Made by a program: the position numbers and the translations under genes. Shown here one piece after another: positions 27,001-42,000 of a stretch of DNA of 64,000 nucleotides. The notes beneath the pieces were generated by a model that did no database searches, was not told where the DNA came from, and saw only the letters and a program-made list of their open reading frames with translations. Within the stretch, counting starts at the first letter, position 1, and the number at the start of each line of letters is the position of its first letter. Source of the DNA: Strix aluco (Eukaryota > Chordata > Aves > Strigiformes > Strigidae); assembly GCF_031877795.1 (NCBI RefSeq), contig NC_133939.1, forward strand, positions 8,351,698 to 8,415,697, given 5' to 3'.

Positions 27001-30000
27001 CACATACTTCCATTTTTGTTCATATGTGTGAGAAATTTTGTGTTAGTCAGGCTAGGGAAGGGAGATGCACATTGTGAATACCAGGAGGATGCCAGGTCAC
27101 CACTGTGACTTTGGTACAGTTTACATTAGGAACTAGATAGCTGCTTTCAGCAACTTGTTTTATCCATCCAAAGTGCTTTTTAAAGCCTCCAGCTACAGGA
27201 CCTAATCCCTTCAAAGTCTTTATCTTAACAACACTGCAATAAGCTAAGGAAAAGCTATTATTCCTTCATACGGCTGGGAAACAGGTACAGGGAGATTAAG
27301 TGATTTGCTCAGTGGCACAGAAAGCCTGTGGCAAAGCAGCCCAGGCCTCTTCATCACCATCCTTCTGCTCCCCTCTTCTTCAGCTGCAGACTCCAAATCA
27401 AAGCTCACAACCTATTCTAATAGCAGGAGTTATTTTCTACCCCTCAGACTTAAACAGTGAGAAACACACAGTTAAAGGTTACAGCATGAGGAAAGTGAGA
27501 ATTACATCAGCTCTAGCTGGTGTCAGCTGGCAAAGCTCAGGGGAGGGGACACTGAAAGTGCATCAATACAGCAGAAGATTTGACTAATGATCCCTATAAA
27601 AAGTGAAACGAAGGAGGCAATTTTCTATGAATCCCACTTTGATTCCTCTTTCCTCACACTCTTTCCCTGTTGTTCAAACAAAACATAAAATTGCACTGCC
27701 TCTCTTCCTCTTTATTGATTTACTGTTTAGGTACCATATTTATGTAGTAAATATTTACTGTTGTAACCAAATTTATATATATTTAAGACACTGTTCTTCT
27801 ATTTGGACCCCCTCAAAAGGCATCTACTGATTTGCACTTCACTGCTTAAGTGTGGTTTGACAGTCTGTGGTTCCAAAGGCATTAAAAAAACCCCAACAAA
27901 CTCACAAAAAAACCCTTTATTTAATTGTAAAATAAATCAGAACACCTCCATAGCTCTGTACTCTTGAGATTTAACTCTAAAACAGTTATTAAAATTAGCT
28001 ACAAATGCAAATTCATACACTACTTTAGTGACTATGGACGTCAGTGAAGATCCTGGACTTACAGTGACTGTAGAAACAAACCACTCTCGCGTTGTCCCTG
28101 GTGCTGAGAGTGTTTTTCTGTAAATTTAGATGCATCTGAAAGCTTTGAGGCAGGGAGGATCTCTAAGGAAATAAAGAAGCTCTATAGCACTGGTGCTTTG
28201 CATTAGTTTTGAACTTGCTCTGTTTATTCCTATGCAGTAACAGCCAAAACAATTTTTCCACTGCTTAATTTGCAAAGGGGGACTTTTACTGATAATACTC
28301 AAAGTCTTCTGCTTTCTGGAGGGATTTGCTGGCTCCCAATTTTCTGTTAATCGGATTCTACCACACAGGATTTTATTTCTGCAGTAGGTCAGTTTAGCCA
28401 ACACCAGCACAAAAGCTTTCTTAACAATCAGTTTGGCTATATACAGTTGACACAGTCCTAACAAAATCCAGTCTAACCAAAGAGGGCAGATTAAAATTCT
28501 GTGCTAGCCTATTTACATCTCAAAGAAATTGGTACCTTTGACATCTAAAATCCTTAAAGTTCTGGGCCTTCCAGACTTGTGTGCTTAACTGTACAAACTT
28601 AACAATAGTACAGACCTACCACAGTTGTGTGTGGGCAATCATGTTTCTGTCTGGGAATATATAGATGTGTGTGTAGAAATCGAGAGACATTAGCTATCCA
28701 TCCCAACACCTCCTACCTAAAATTTTGCTTTTCCCATAGTGAAATGGGATAGTGTCAAATGGCACGTCCCGTCACTCTTTCAAAACCACACACTAATTCT
28801 CTCAGGAGACGTTCAGAGAAAAGACACCTACTTCTAACACCCCCATAAAATTAAGTGTCCTTCAGAATTAGGTTCTCAGCCTTCTTACAAGTAGATAATG
28901 ATGTTCTCTGCCTGTAAGGTGAGTGGACACCTCAGAAGAAAACCCTGGCTAGAGAGCATGAACCACCCATTTCTGAGACAGATGTATACCCCATAAGGTA
29001 ATTTTCAGTTCAGTTGCCCGCTAATTGTATGCATTTCAGATTTCTAGCTGATCTTCCCCCCTCCAGTTATTAACTAGCCTATTTTAACAGGCTAAGTTTA
29101 TCCTTGTTTCCATTCTACTAATCTCACTTTCACAGGGGGAAAAAAAGCTGCTCTATGGGAATAAAGGAAGTAATGAGTTATAAAACTGGTTAGAGTGAAA
29201 AGATAATTAGGTTATTGACAGAGAAGTATCACTGCTGGGCTAGTGGACATTTGCATACTTGGGGGTGGAGGAATTTTCAGACTATGGAAAGATGTTTTCA
29301 GTCCTCTGAGATTTCAGAAAGGGAGCAGAATTAACTCCTAACAAGACCAAACAGGCTTCCTTCACTATCAGGGAACCATCACTGTTTTAACAGAGATGTT
29401 TTTAACTATGCTTTTCAGTGTTCCAACTGAGCCCTTCAGTATTCAGTAAAAATGTGACTATTGACTACTAAAGGGCTACAGACTTTAACTTAGACTCATT
29501 CCATTCTATGACTTCCAATTTTAAAATTATTTCTCATGCTAGTTATAATAATTGAGTAGTAATGAGTAATAGTGAATTAGTGGTAGAAGAAAACCCCACA
29601 TATAAAAGGGATTAACATTTGAGATGTCTTAATTTTGTGAAGAAATTTCTGCTTTGAACACATTTCTGTTCCCAAATGTGATTTTCATGTACTACCAGCA
29701 ATATTCTACAAGGACTCACCCTTATTACAAAATATTTACCCTGACCATCAGCCAAAGAATAATACCCTACATTTAATGCCCTGGGAACACATTTAATTAA
29801 ATAGTCCCACCAGTTTATTATGACTGCATTGACCATCTGGAGTGCTAAATATGCATATAGAGGAAAAACAGAGGAACCTTAAGACATCATCTTTAATTTG
29901 ATCATAATTTGTTATGCTAGTAATGACTGACTGATTTATCTTCTCCAGTATCTTCTATTCAATCCAAATGAGTATTACTAGGCCCAAAGCACCTCAATTC

Positions 30001-33000
30001 TAAATCAAGTCAACTAGTTCAGCCAAATTATTTTTATAATAAACATAAGAATTTGCCAGAAAAAGTTGCATTATTTCCATAATTTCTCTAAATTGTAGTT
30101 TTCACAACAACCAGTTGCGGTGACTCAGGCAGGGTTTCTGTTAGTCAGAAAAGTAACACAAGGCAGGATTCTTTCTCTGAAATATCAACACTACAGGTTT
30201 TTAGATCCTTCTTTCCCCTTGCTGTCATCTTTTGCAAAGGCTGTGGCTTAAGATAAAGTCAACACAATGCTGGGATATTAATTCATGTGTTAACCACTGA
30301 CCACGCTTTGCAGAGTAATCTGTGGATTTGCTTGAAGGATGATTAAGGGTTAGATGATTCAGGGTGTTAGCGTACACATTTTATATTCACAAATTAAAAA
30401 CTCAAAACTACACTATAGAAGCCAATCATCTAACATATGCTAGTGTTAAGTGATCACCTATGCAAAAAAAGCACCAGCACACACAAACTAATTCTATGTC
30501 TTTAGATCCCAGTTGACCAGTCTCATCTTCACATTTAACTGGACAAAAGAAAGGTTTAGCAAAAATGCATGGAATTAATGAAGCAGACAGCCAAGTAGAC
30601 AGTCACCATTGTAACCTGTAACCTATCCAATCCGCTAAAAAGAGCTCAGTCTGCTAAACCGCAGCTGGGAATTGTGTTGACCCAGACTAGACTAACCAGT
30701 TCTGGGATCTAACACACTGTGATACGGGTTTTAATCTTTACACCATATCGCTTGCCTCTCCAAAAGCGGTGGCAGTGATGAGTGTTCCGCATCTTTTCCA
30801 GAGGGGCAGAGCAGCAAATTAGGCCTCTCTGGGAACAACTGCAAGAGGGAAGACGACAAAAGGAATACTAGGGAAAATGTGGGCACTCTCCGGAAGGAAA
30901 AGGGAGACTTGGTCACCTGGGATATGGAGAAGGCTGAGGTACTCAACAACCTTTTTGCCTCAGTGTTCACTGGCAAGTGCTCCAGCCACACTGCCCAAGA
31001 CACAGAAGGCAAAGGCGGGGACTATGAGAAGGAAGAACTGCCCACTGTAGGAGAAGATCAGGAACCTGAAGGTGCACAGGTTCTTGGTATCTGACGAGAT
31101 GCATCCGCAGGTCCTGAGGGAACTGGCAGATGAAGTGGCTAAGCCTCTATCCACCATATTTGAGAAGTCGTGGCAGTCCCACAAAGTCCTGCTGACTGGA
31201 AAAGGGGAAATATAACCTCTATTTTTAAAAAGGGAAAAAAGGAAGACCCATGGAACTACAGGCCAGTCAGTCTCACCTCTGTGCCTGGCAAGATCATGGA
31301 GTGGATCCTCCTGGAAACTGTGCTAGGGCTCATGGAAAATAAGGAGGTGATTGGTGACAGCCAAAATGGCTTCACTAAGGGCAAATCGTGCCTGACAAAT
31401 TTGGTGCCCTTCTGCGATGGGGTTACAGCGTTGGTGGATAAGGGAAGAGCAACTGACATCATCTATCTGGACTTGTGCAAAGCTTTTGGCACTGTCCCAC
31501 ATGACATCCTTGTCTCACGTTAAAGAGCTGTGGATTTGATGGATGGATCACTCGATGGATAAGGAATTGGCTGGATGATCACAATCAAAGAGTTGCAGTC
31601 AACAGCTCAATGTCCCAGTGAAGAGCAGTGACGAGTGATGTTTCTCAGGGGTCGGTGTTGGGGCCAGTGCTGTTTAGCATCTCTGTTGGTGACATTGACA
31701 GTGGGATTGAGCACACCCTCAGCAAGTTCACTGATGACACCAAGCTGTGTGGTGTGGCCGACATGCTGGAGGGAAGGGATGTGCCATCCAGAGGGACCTG
31801 GACAGGCTGGAGAGGTGGGCGCGTGCAAACCTCATGAAGTTCAACAAGGCCAAGTGCAAGGTCCTACACATGGGTCAGGACAATCCCAAGCACAGACACA
31901 GGCTGGGCAAGGAGTGGATTGAGAGCAGCCCTGAGGAGAAGGACTTGGGGGTATTAGTGGGTGGAAAACTGACTATGATCCAGCAATGTGCACTTGCAGC
32001 CCAGAAAGCCAACCATGTCCTGGGCTGCATCAAGAGAAGTGTGGCCAGCAGGGTGAGGGAGGGGATTCTCCCCCTCTACTCTGCTCTCGTGAGTTCTGTG
32101 TCCAGCTCTGGGGGCACCAGCATAAGAAGGACATGGACGTGCTCGAGCGGGTCCAGAGGAGGATCATGAAGATGATCAGGGGCTGGAGCAGCTCCCCTGT
32201 GAGGACAGGCTGAGAGAGTCGGGGTTGTCCAGCCTGGAGAAGAGAAGGCTCTGGGGAGACCCTATAGAGGCCTTCCAGTACTTAAAGGGGGCTACAGGAA
32301 GGGTGGGGAGGGACTCTTTATCAGGGGGTGTAGGGATAGGATGAGGGGTAACGGTTTTAAACTGAAAGAGGGTAGATTTAGATTAGATATGAGGAAGAAA
32401 TTCTTCCCTGTGAGGGTGGTGAGACACTGGCACAGGTTGCCCAGAGAAGCTGTGGCTGCCCCCTCCCTGGCAGTGTTCAAGGCCAGGCTGGATGGGGCTT
32501 TGAGCAACCTCATCTGGTGGAAGGTGTCCCTGCCCATGGCAGGGGGAGTGGGACTAGATGTTCTTTAAGGTCCCTTCCAACCCAAAACATTCTATGGTTC
32601 TATGAAGAAAGAGCCCCATATTACTGAACATTCAATGGAGCTGGTTAGCTTGTGGGGCAGCCCCACTGCACCTTGCTGCATGTGGGACCTCTGCTCACCT
32701 ACTGCCAGCAAGCCACGCCGGAGCAGGGAATCTCTGCTGCCCTGCTCAGATCAGAAGGGACTTTGCCCCTAACAAACCTCCTCATTAGACTAGCTACAGA
32801 TCTAGCTAATCTCTGATCGAATTACATGTATTTTTTCACAGCTAAAAGGACAGCAAATCTATATACTTAAATACAGAGAACTGAAATAACTAAACAACTC
32901 TAAAGTAAATAATCTCCTTTTGAGGTCATTTCCTCAGACTGACCAGTGACTTCAACCAATTTTAGTCCCTCTTTTTTTCTTAGAAAATGGTTAATTCTCA

Positions 33001-36000
33001 TTATTTGATGGTTTGAAACCAACTGTAATCTTTATACTAAATGAGGTTTATTTTAATTAGAGGATGAAAGCAAATACAGGTGTAAGCAATTGTAAAAAAC
33101 TTTCTCTTAATATTTATGTTGATGTTAATATTATACTGTGAAAAAAGAGAAATGTAATTTATTGTCTAAATTTTGATTGTTTAAATTCTTAATTTGCATC
33201 AGGCTGCTTCTGGATAGAAAGAATAATAATATAAAAAATATATAAAATATATAAAATAAAAACATGTGGAGAATCCATCATATGAAATATTTGTGACAGT
33301 TAATAACTAAAAAATATCTTCAGTGCAATGTCTACACAGAAAAATACCAAAACACTGTATTGCACTAAAAGTCAATTTTTAAAAGGAAGTATTATCTCTA
33401 GTTCCTAGGTAGTACTGACTGTACCTTCTATCATTTCTTACAAGATTTCAGAATTAGCAGGTTTCAGCTTCCTATTGTAATTTCTCTTCATCAGCAGAAA
33501 GAATACAAGCTGCTTTTTTTTTTTTTTTTTGATGTTTCTCAATCTGTTAACCTTGAGTGTCCAGGTTATGATGTGGGCTAAGGGCAGTAGAACTGGCACA
33601 AAGATCAGTTCTGTGATCTCATTTTGTCACAAAATGGTTATTGTTTCAAGTTCGTTGAATATAGGTTAAATCTAGCGCTCAGCATGGGTTGCCAATTTCA
33701 AACAGATTCAAAGATGTAGGTAAATGAACATACCGTTACAAAAAATACCAGAATTTTGTTTAAAAAAAGTTCCTTATGCTCCATCAGCCCAATATGTTTT
33801 TATCTTAATCTAGCCTGTTTGAGCTGACATGGTCTTCAATTCCTTTTCTGACAGCTCTTGACTTTGCAAGGTGCATTGGTAACAGCCTTTCTCTAGTTAC
33901 TACAGCTCTGTCTTGCACACTGAGGTTACCTTACACACCTGGAAAAATAATACAAAGACTGATCATCACAGGAAGAGATGCACTCTTCTCTCTAGAAAAC
34001 TTTATTAAAGAAATTTTAGTTTATAAATAGGAGACTGTTTTTACTGGGTATTAAAACAAAACAAGAACAAAACAAAATACAAAAACAAAGAAGAGATTCA
34101 ACAGAGAAATCAAATCCTGGATAACACAAAGCCTTTCTTTTTCTTGTGTTAAGTTACTGATCTGAAATTAGGGAAAAGAGAAAACTGATTGCAAACTGAA
34201 ACAACTCTGGATTAAAGCAGAAAAATCACTAAAGCATACCAGATTGTGGGAGAGAGGAAGCCTAACAGAACAAAGCTTCACTCAGTGCCTTAGTGAGATA
34301 CATCTGAAACAACTCAAGAATAAAGCAATAAATACAATAAAAAGCAGTCAGCAGTCAGCATCATTGCTGACATCTCCATACTGAAAGAAAAAGAAAAAAC
34401 ACAATCCATCTTGAAAACTATAGGAGAAAGACATAAATACCAAATATGTTGCTAGAGAAATGTTTCAAAAATTCAGGAGTCTAAACTCTGGTCTGCCAGA
34501 TATTCCAGATTCACAAACCTCTATTTTCAACCTCTAGAGCAATCACTAAGGACACAATTCAGTGGAAATGGTCAGCTTTAAGCAAAGTCCCAAGTCCTAT
34601 TTCTGAACAGGAGTTGATGTACTCCAAGTTCACGCTGGTGTGGTACGTTATGGTGAGACTTCACCTATGTTTCTCATGCAGAGGAGTAGGAGCATCCACT
34701 ATTTCTAGCTTTCTGTGTAGGCTTCCAGGATCATGGGCTATACCCAAAGGAGTAAACAGGCAGCAGCTGGGCAGGGAGTGCGAGGGAAGGATCAGGGTAG
34801 GCTTTGACTCAGCCATCCCCTACTCACCGACGCACGCACCAGTGCAGAAGAAACTGCTGTCATTTGTTGCTAGTCGCAGTCATTTAAAAGTTAACTCTGG
34901 TAGAGAGAAGGAAGGAAGACTCTCAAAGGAATGGTAAGATTGATATGGTTTCCCCGATTTTAAGCAGGTTTTTTTTGGATCAAGGATGTTTTCTACGCCT
35001 GTCTTTTGAGAGACCCAAATTAAAACCGAGGAGGCTTGGGAGCTTTCCATTTGCCTGGAAATTACTTCCCAGCATTCTTGTTGCACTTTAGAAGGAAATC
35101 AACTATTAACATGCCTTTAAAAAAAATAAAATAAAAAAAGAAACAGTAACAACAAAACAGCTGAAAGAAAGTCACATTTCCATCAGCAGTGAAATGTTCT
35201 TGTAGCCTTGTTATATAAATCTATTCAGTGGCAGTTTCATCACAACTGAATTTTATAGGTTAATTACCATTCTTGCATATATTAAAGCTTAATTATCAGG
35301 CTTATTAAGCTTAAGTCTTCTCTAACTACTTGGCCAAGTGAACTACAGCAAACATTTTATCCTACCTATTCATTACTTAAACAGCAGTCACACAGTATGT
35401 GCAAGTGTTAAAAGAGAATAGCAAATGTATCTGTACAGAAAGCCAAACTTTCACCCTTATTTCTCACAAAATGTCATTTTTTTTTAAGAGCTTCCATGAA
35501 ATATAGCTACCATTTGCAAGTGACCGTGCTCCACCTTCCCATAGTGTTATGATTCATATGCAATGTATTTTCTCCCATTTCAACATCCATCAATTACTGA
35601 AACCAGATTTCATTTAACCAATCAAATATATTAAAGCAATAAAAGGAAACTTCTCATTCCAAACTCTCATTGAACAAAAAAACCCCCAAAGCCCCAGTAC
35701 ATTTTGAATACAACAAAACCAGAGTTTTAAAGACCTTTTAAAGATCTTTAAGACTACTTTGCCAAATAAATTATTGGCAAACTAATGTGAATTCATTAAA
35801 TACTGCCTAACAGAAAATTATACAAACCATACTGAAACATGTTTTGAGCACTTTAAACTTGTAAAATAAGATTTGTCTATATCATCACAGCCATCTCTCC
35901 TAAACTCTTCAGACTCCCCATCCTCACAGGATCACTGAGAGCCTTGTAGTTCCCTTAGACTATGCTCCCATGTTTATCTTACCATCTCTCTTTCTCTCAA

Positions 36001-39000
36001 AACTCTGATATTTTTCTAATGACAATCTTTGCTTTACACAAAGACCTATGTTTAAATCACATTTCCAGAACCTTTACTGTGATTTCAGAAGCTTACAGAC
36101 ATACTTTGTGGATCAATGCTGAGGCTGAGTTATGGCATCTGGTTTTCTAATTTAGCTGAGGTATTTTAATCCACATTGCGCACACCTGTACATTCACAGA
36201 TTGCTACAGTCCAGAAACTAAACTTCAATTTCGCTTTTTTTCCCTGAATAAATCCATATTTAAACTTCTACTAATTCAGTAAATAACAGCTTATCTTGGT
36301 TCTTTTAGTCTTGCCACACTCAAGAGACTGCCCTTTGCTATTTGTTAAAATGCTTAGACACTTCGCTGAAAATCTGTTGTGAGTTGCATCGTTATAAGCA
36401 GCCCTTGGGGTTCTCTAGATAAATGGAAACACTCTCCTCCATGTCTGCCGAGTGAGTACTGCTATTCTGCTTAGCATTCATCTGAAACATGGAAGTTAAT
36501 TATTTTTACAACACTTCAAAAGTAACCACTTGTTCCTCATTTCCTTTTTCGAAAACAAAAAAGTCATTAGGATTGAGGAGAAATGTTTGAGATTAAAGCC
36601 TGTTATGCTTTAAAAATCAAAGACTTAATCAAAATTTGAACTGTCCATATGTTATTAAAGTGAGAAGAAAAAAAATGGTGAGAATCATGTTTGGGACAAA
36701 GCAATCCATTTACAATCAATGATAAAATCCTGTTTATATTAACAAAGAAAAAGTCAGATCACTGAAGCATTCCCACAGCTAACATTTCCTGCCCTCAGAG
36801 CTACTTACTCTTCAAGCTCTCAGAACTTCCAGCTGTGTTACAGCTCTCGAAGGGCAACGTATCACCTCCTGCTATTGTGATTGGGATACAGATACATACT
36901 TTAGTTTAGAAGCAAGTGTTATTCATGCAGCTTGTTTCCATAAAAAAGCTAGTAACTTTCTACAGCTATCCCAACTAAATACTGGAAATTAAATCCACCT
37001 GTCCACAACAAATTCAGCCTACCCACAGCAAGATTCAATGCACTTTTTTTTTTTTTATTATTCCTGTATCCTTTTTTGAGCCATCATGCTGGTGCCAGTG
37101 CTGTAATGCAGGCCTGGCACCACAGGTTTTAGATGTACAGTTCTTCAAACTGAACCTTGTGTATGGCATACAGGAGCATGATGACGCACCAAACAGAGGA
37201 AGAAATGTGCAGGGCTGTTCCCTAGGTAACAAAGAGATACTATTAAAAGAGAAAGTGGTACCACGGTGGTAAATAAATAAATGCATACAATAAAGGCCCA
37301 CAAGCATGACTAATTTTCCTAGATACTGCAGAGAACAGAGAGGGGCAGAGCATGTAAATTCATACACCTTGTATTTGTGAGAAAACAGAAAAATTCCTCA
37401 CCAATTAGAAGGTCAAATAATACCCTCATTCACAAGTTCCTTTTAGGCAGCCAGGGACACACTGTGCCTCTCAGCCCTTTTCCTCTTACCTCACCACTAC
37501 TTTCCCAACTCTCTTTCACGTTACAAACAGCTACTAAGCAACAGGAGGTTTGCAGAGAATGAGTCATTCTCATGTGGCTGACAGGCTGAGTGCAGGATGG
37601 AGATTAGTGACCTGACAATGCACAGCCCCAGAATCACTGTGCTTCCAGATAACCAACATGGTCACTGAATGCAGCAAAACTTAATAAATGATAAGTGCTT
37701 TAAAAGGGTAGAGTTGTAAGTCATGCCTTAGAATTCTCACAGATAGATGTGTTAGCCTAGAAAGATGACTACTATATGTTATGGCATTAAGCATTCCATA
37801 GCAATAAGGTTAAAGTTAACTAGCCAACAATTAAATTAGATTTTATTTAGATGGCAATATGAAATCCCTAGGCTTTGGACTGATAGTAAAAATTTTGGTA
37901 ACTAAGAAGAAGGGACATGGGGCATAACCACACAATGTCAGTAATTTCCCAATATAAGCAACAGATTTTGACGTAACTGGGAGTGTTTCTGGCAGGAGAC
38001 ATCCTTTTCACTGAAGTTTTACTTTTTTTTTTTTTCCCCCCTCTAACAGAATAATGGAAAATAGAAAATGCATCTGGAAAAAGCCTCAGGAGTTCATCTT
38101 GACCACTCCCTTATCTCCAGGCAGGATTGACTTCTACTTCAGATGTGAAACAGGTTTGTCTGCCTTAGCCTTGTCTGGTTTTTCCCCCAACAATATTTGT
38201 ATCAGACATTTTGATGGTTCATTTAGCACTTTTAACTCAAGCAAAACTCCTAGGGCACCAGACAGAGCCATTAATCCTTGCAAGAGCCCCTAAGTGAGGA
38301 CTGGCCAAAGCGTATCTGTAGCATAGGTCCCTCAATCATGAATCAGCTGAAGGACAATATCTGGAAAAGAAAGAGTTGTGAGTATGAATAACCTTGGTGC
38401 CTGCATGAAAACCTTAACAGCAAGCTCTTTATTTCATCCATGAAGTCCTAGAGTGGCTGAACATCTATAGAGCAATTCAGTACAGGAAATGAACAGAAGT
38501 CATTTTTCTTGCTAAGTTTGGTAGAAATCACCTGACTCTAGAGGAAGTGTCTATGAAATCTTTTGCAAAGTACATTTTAACCTGTGAAGGGACCTGTTCA
38601 AATCAAAGCAGAGTTCTCTCATTGCCTGTTCTCTTTAAAGCTGGGCTGATTCTGTTTCCTAGTCTTAAGTAGAATTGGCTAACTTTTTTTAAAAAATTAA
38701 TAATATAATCATAAAAACATTAAAATTTGCAGTACCTGCTGTCTGTGAATATTTAAATGAGTGAGTTAACTGAGACAAGTATTATCAGAAAGATAAACTA
38801 CAATGTTACTGGGAAAACAGATTTTAAAGCCTGATTCCAGTGTTCAAATTGAGGAGAAAATTACAGAATTAATCCAGCCTAAATGAACAGACCACATTTC
38901 ATTTTTTTCCATCAGATTTCAAGTAAAAAAACCCTAACAGCTTGTGAGTAATCCACTGAATAACAATTGTCAGAGATTACTTTCAAATGATTTTTAAAAA

Positions 39001-42000
39001 AAATTGTTAGATGCTCAGGCTTCTCAAGGCAATTCCAAACTGAAAAGTCAAAGAAATAATAAACTGTGAAGTATTGATTCACTTCAAAATCATAAAAGTT
39101 ACTAGTGCAAGACCTTGTTATGCAAGCTATTTAAAGAGACTGAAGTGATTTCATCTATAAGTATGCATGAGTATATATGTGTGTGTGTGTGTGCGTATGT
39201 CAAAACCGCAAAAACAGTGACCATCAGAGCTCAGGGAGAAGATGTTAGACATTAGATTATTCTCCAATCTAGCAAACAAAACCATAATGGTCTATGATTA
39301 GTGGGTTATCAATTCAAATGGTTAAATGAAGGCTAGATTCCAAATAAAAAACCTGAACAGCAACAAACCAATCATTGCTGTAATCAAAAAAAAAAACTTG
39401 TAATGGCTTTAAAAAGTAAACTGTGAAATAATATAGCTACATGACACAAGAAGTCAAAATTTAATGGTGGTTTTGCCTTGCTCTGTGTTTCAAGCTGCAG
39501 TTCATTTGAAAAAAACAACCTCTGTCTGAATTAATTCGACTTTTATCAATAACTGCTAAATCAAATTTAGGATAAAGCATATGTTTGGTGATTATGCTTA
39601 TCTCACCACACTGGCAAATCCAAGTTATCCAAGTAATCGAAACGTAATGTGTACCTCGCAGAAAAAACCATTTTTGTTAACAATCTCATCTTCTGGGACA
39701 TTGCTAATTTTAAAGGTTTTCCTTCTATTTATTTTGCTCATATACTGTTTATATAAAGTCACTAAACACTAACAGAGATTGTTAAGTCTTTCATGAGTCA
39801 GAAGAACGGCATACAGTTTCCAATAATGAACCTGTAATTATCACGATCTCACCAACACTCATCCAACCAAGCATAGTTAAAGCAGGTTTATTTTTCACTT
39901 TGTGCTCACATAGGGAAGTAAACACATTGAAAAAAAGATGATCCAACTTCTTTTGTCAAGGGAGCACCTGTCTAGTGTTTGACTCCACTCCTGCATTCTG
40001 CTAGATACCTTCTCTGGATAAAGCTGTACCAAATTCATAGTTTCGCTCCAGTAAGTTTCCTGCAGAATCAGGACTTCAAAAATATCAAAACATCTGAGTT
40101 ACTGCATAGTACCACAGCTTTTTAAAAATAGATGCAAGTTCTTACTAGTTGCAACAATTGTGTTGCACTCACACGATTACCAGCAGCCATCATATGTAAT
40201 GCACCATCTGTGCGTATGTGGATTAATACCAATACTTCTGCAAGAAGCTTGAAACTAGCATAAGAGAACAGTTTGTAAGTGATTACTGATATCTTGAGAC
40301 CACGTAACTGTTTCATGGCAGGGTTTCAGAGAACCTGCTGCATACTTCTATACACAATCTTCCTGAATGATGCTGCAATGATAAAGAACATTCTAACACG
40401 CTTTGCGAAGCATTTTTTCTTATTAAGATTTTGACTAACGTTTCATGAGATTCAATAGATTTGAAGGGCCTGATTTTCTGAAAAAAGCCTCTTTTTCAGA
40501 AGTTTGCAGTACCACTTTGTACTTTTTTTTTTTTTTATAAAGAACGTCAACTCATCCTTCAATCTTGCACGTGCAGTTTTACATCTGGAACTAATTAGAG
40601 ACAACATTTACCTACCTACGTGATGGCATGTGCAGGTAGTTCAGAGATTTTTCTTGAATTCAGTAAGATTACTCTCCTACCAACATAAAGGAAAAGTGGC
40701 CATCCTGACACAGGTATTTTACTTGTGAGAAATGCCTTGATGAATTACATTTAATCTGAAGAGCTTTCCAATCATGAAAATTCAGAGCATTCTGTAAAGT
40801 GAATATGCTTAAATCACACATATTTGGTTTAACTCATACTGAAAAAATGACAGCAATTGCAGCGCTGTCATCATCTTAAGAAAGCAATTACAGTAAAATA
40901 TTACTGTCACAACACCTCAACTTACCAGGCAATGTCCAAGGGGTTTTTAAATAGTAGGGTATAGCTCCATCTTACCATTTCAGATGTCCTGTGGTGTGAC
41001 TGGAGACAATTATCAATGTCCAAAAGGAAAGAACATTTGCTTGATTCAGTTCTAAGAAGCAGCAGATAAAGTAAGCATTAACCTATCCGGACTGTATCCA
41101 TTAAGCATGGACACTTTCAAGAATGTCTAACCTTAGATGAATATATCGAGTCAAACAAAAGAAGAGGCAGGTCTGAGTCTGCTAATTCTTGCTTTTATTG
41201 ACTTGTCAGTTATTACTTTGAAGATAGGTATTGGACTCACAAATTTCTCTGCGGTACACACCACAGAATGAAACATAGATTTCAGTAAAGGTGCCAAAAG
41301 AAGTGTATTAGTAATGGCTTGCTTTATTTTTATCATTTGTACATTAGTTTGCTCGGAAACAAAATGCATCAAAGCAGGGCAAATACTCAATCCACTGGCT
41401 TATTTATTTATAGAACAAACACTCATGGTATAGTATCATACTTCTTCATTTTGTATACAATTTCTGCCTTTTCTGTGGTTAGGGTCCCCAGTGAGTTTTT
41501 ATCAATACTAAGACTGAGTCTTATCCTTTCCACTGATCTAAAACACCAGCAATATTCAGAATTACTCTATTTATTCCCTGGGTTATGATGTCATTCATTA
41601 AAAAGAAACCTTTGCAGACTATATTATGAACTGTTCCATGAGGAACCAAGCCAATAAAGCTTGGCTTCATATTCAGAATTGCGACATCACTTCCCAGTCA
41701 CCAAAATACCTCCAGCTTACCTCCCTTACCATTTTGCAAGACTTACTAACTTGTAATACTTCCAGTTCCTGCCACATCCACTAGCTCTTCTCCACCCTTT
41801 CACCTTCTAGTGAGCATCAGAACATTTGCTGGTGTGGTGAGCTCTGGACCATCCTGCATACAGCCAGCCACAGTAACCAATAGCTCCTGAGCTTCTCTTA
41901 CTGACTTTTTCTCAGCAGGCAACAATAACTTGGGCCTCATCTCTACCTCGCCAGATTTCCCAACAGCTTTTAGGAACCTGTATCAATGAGGTCTTTACCA

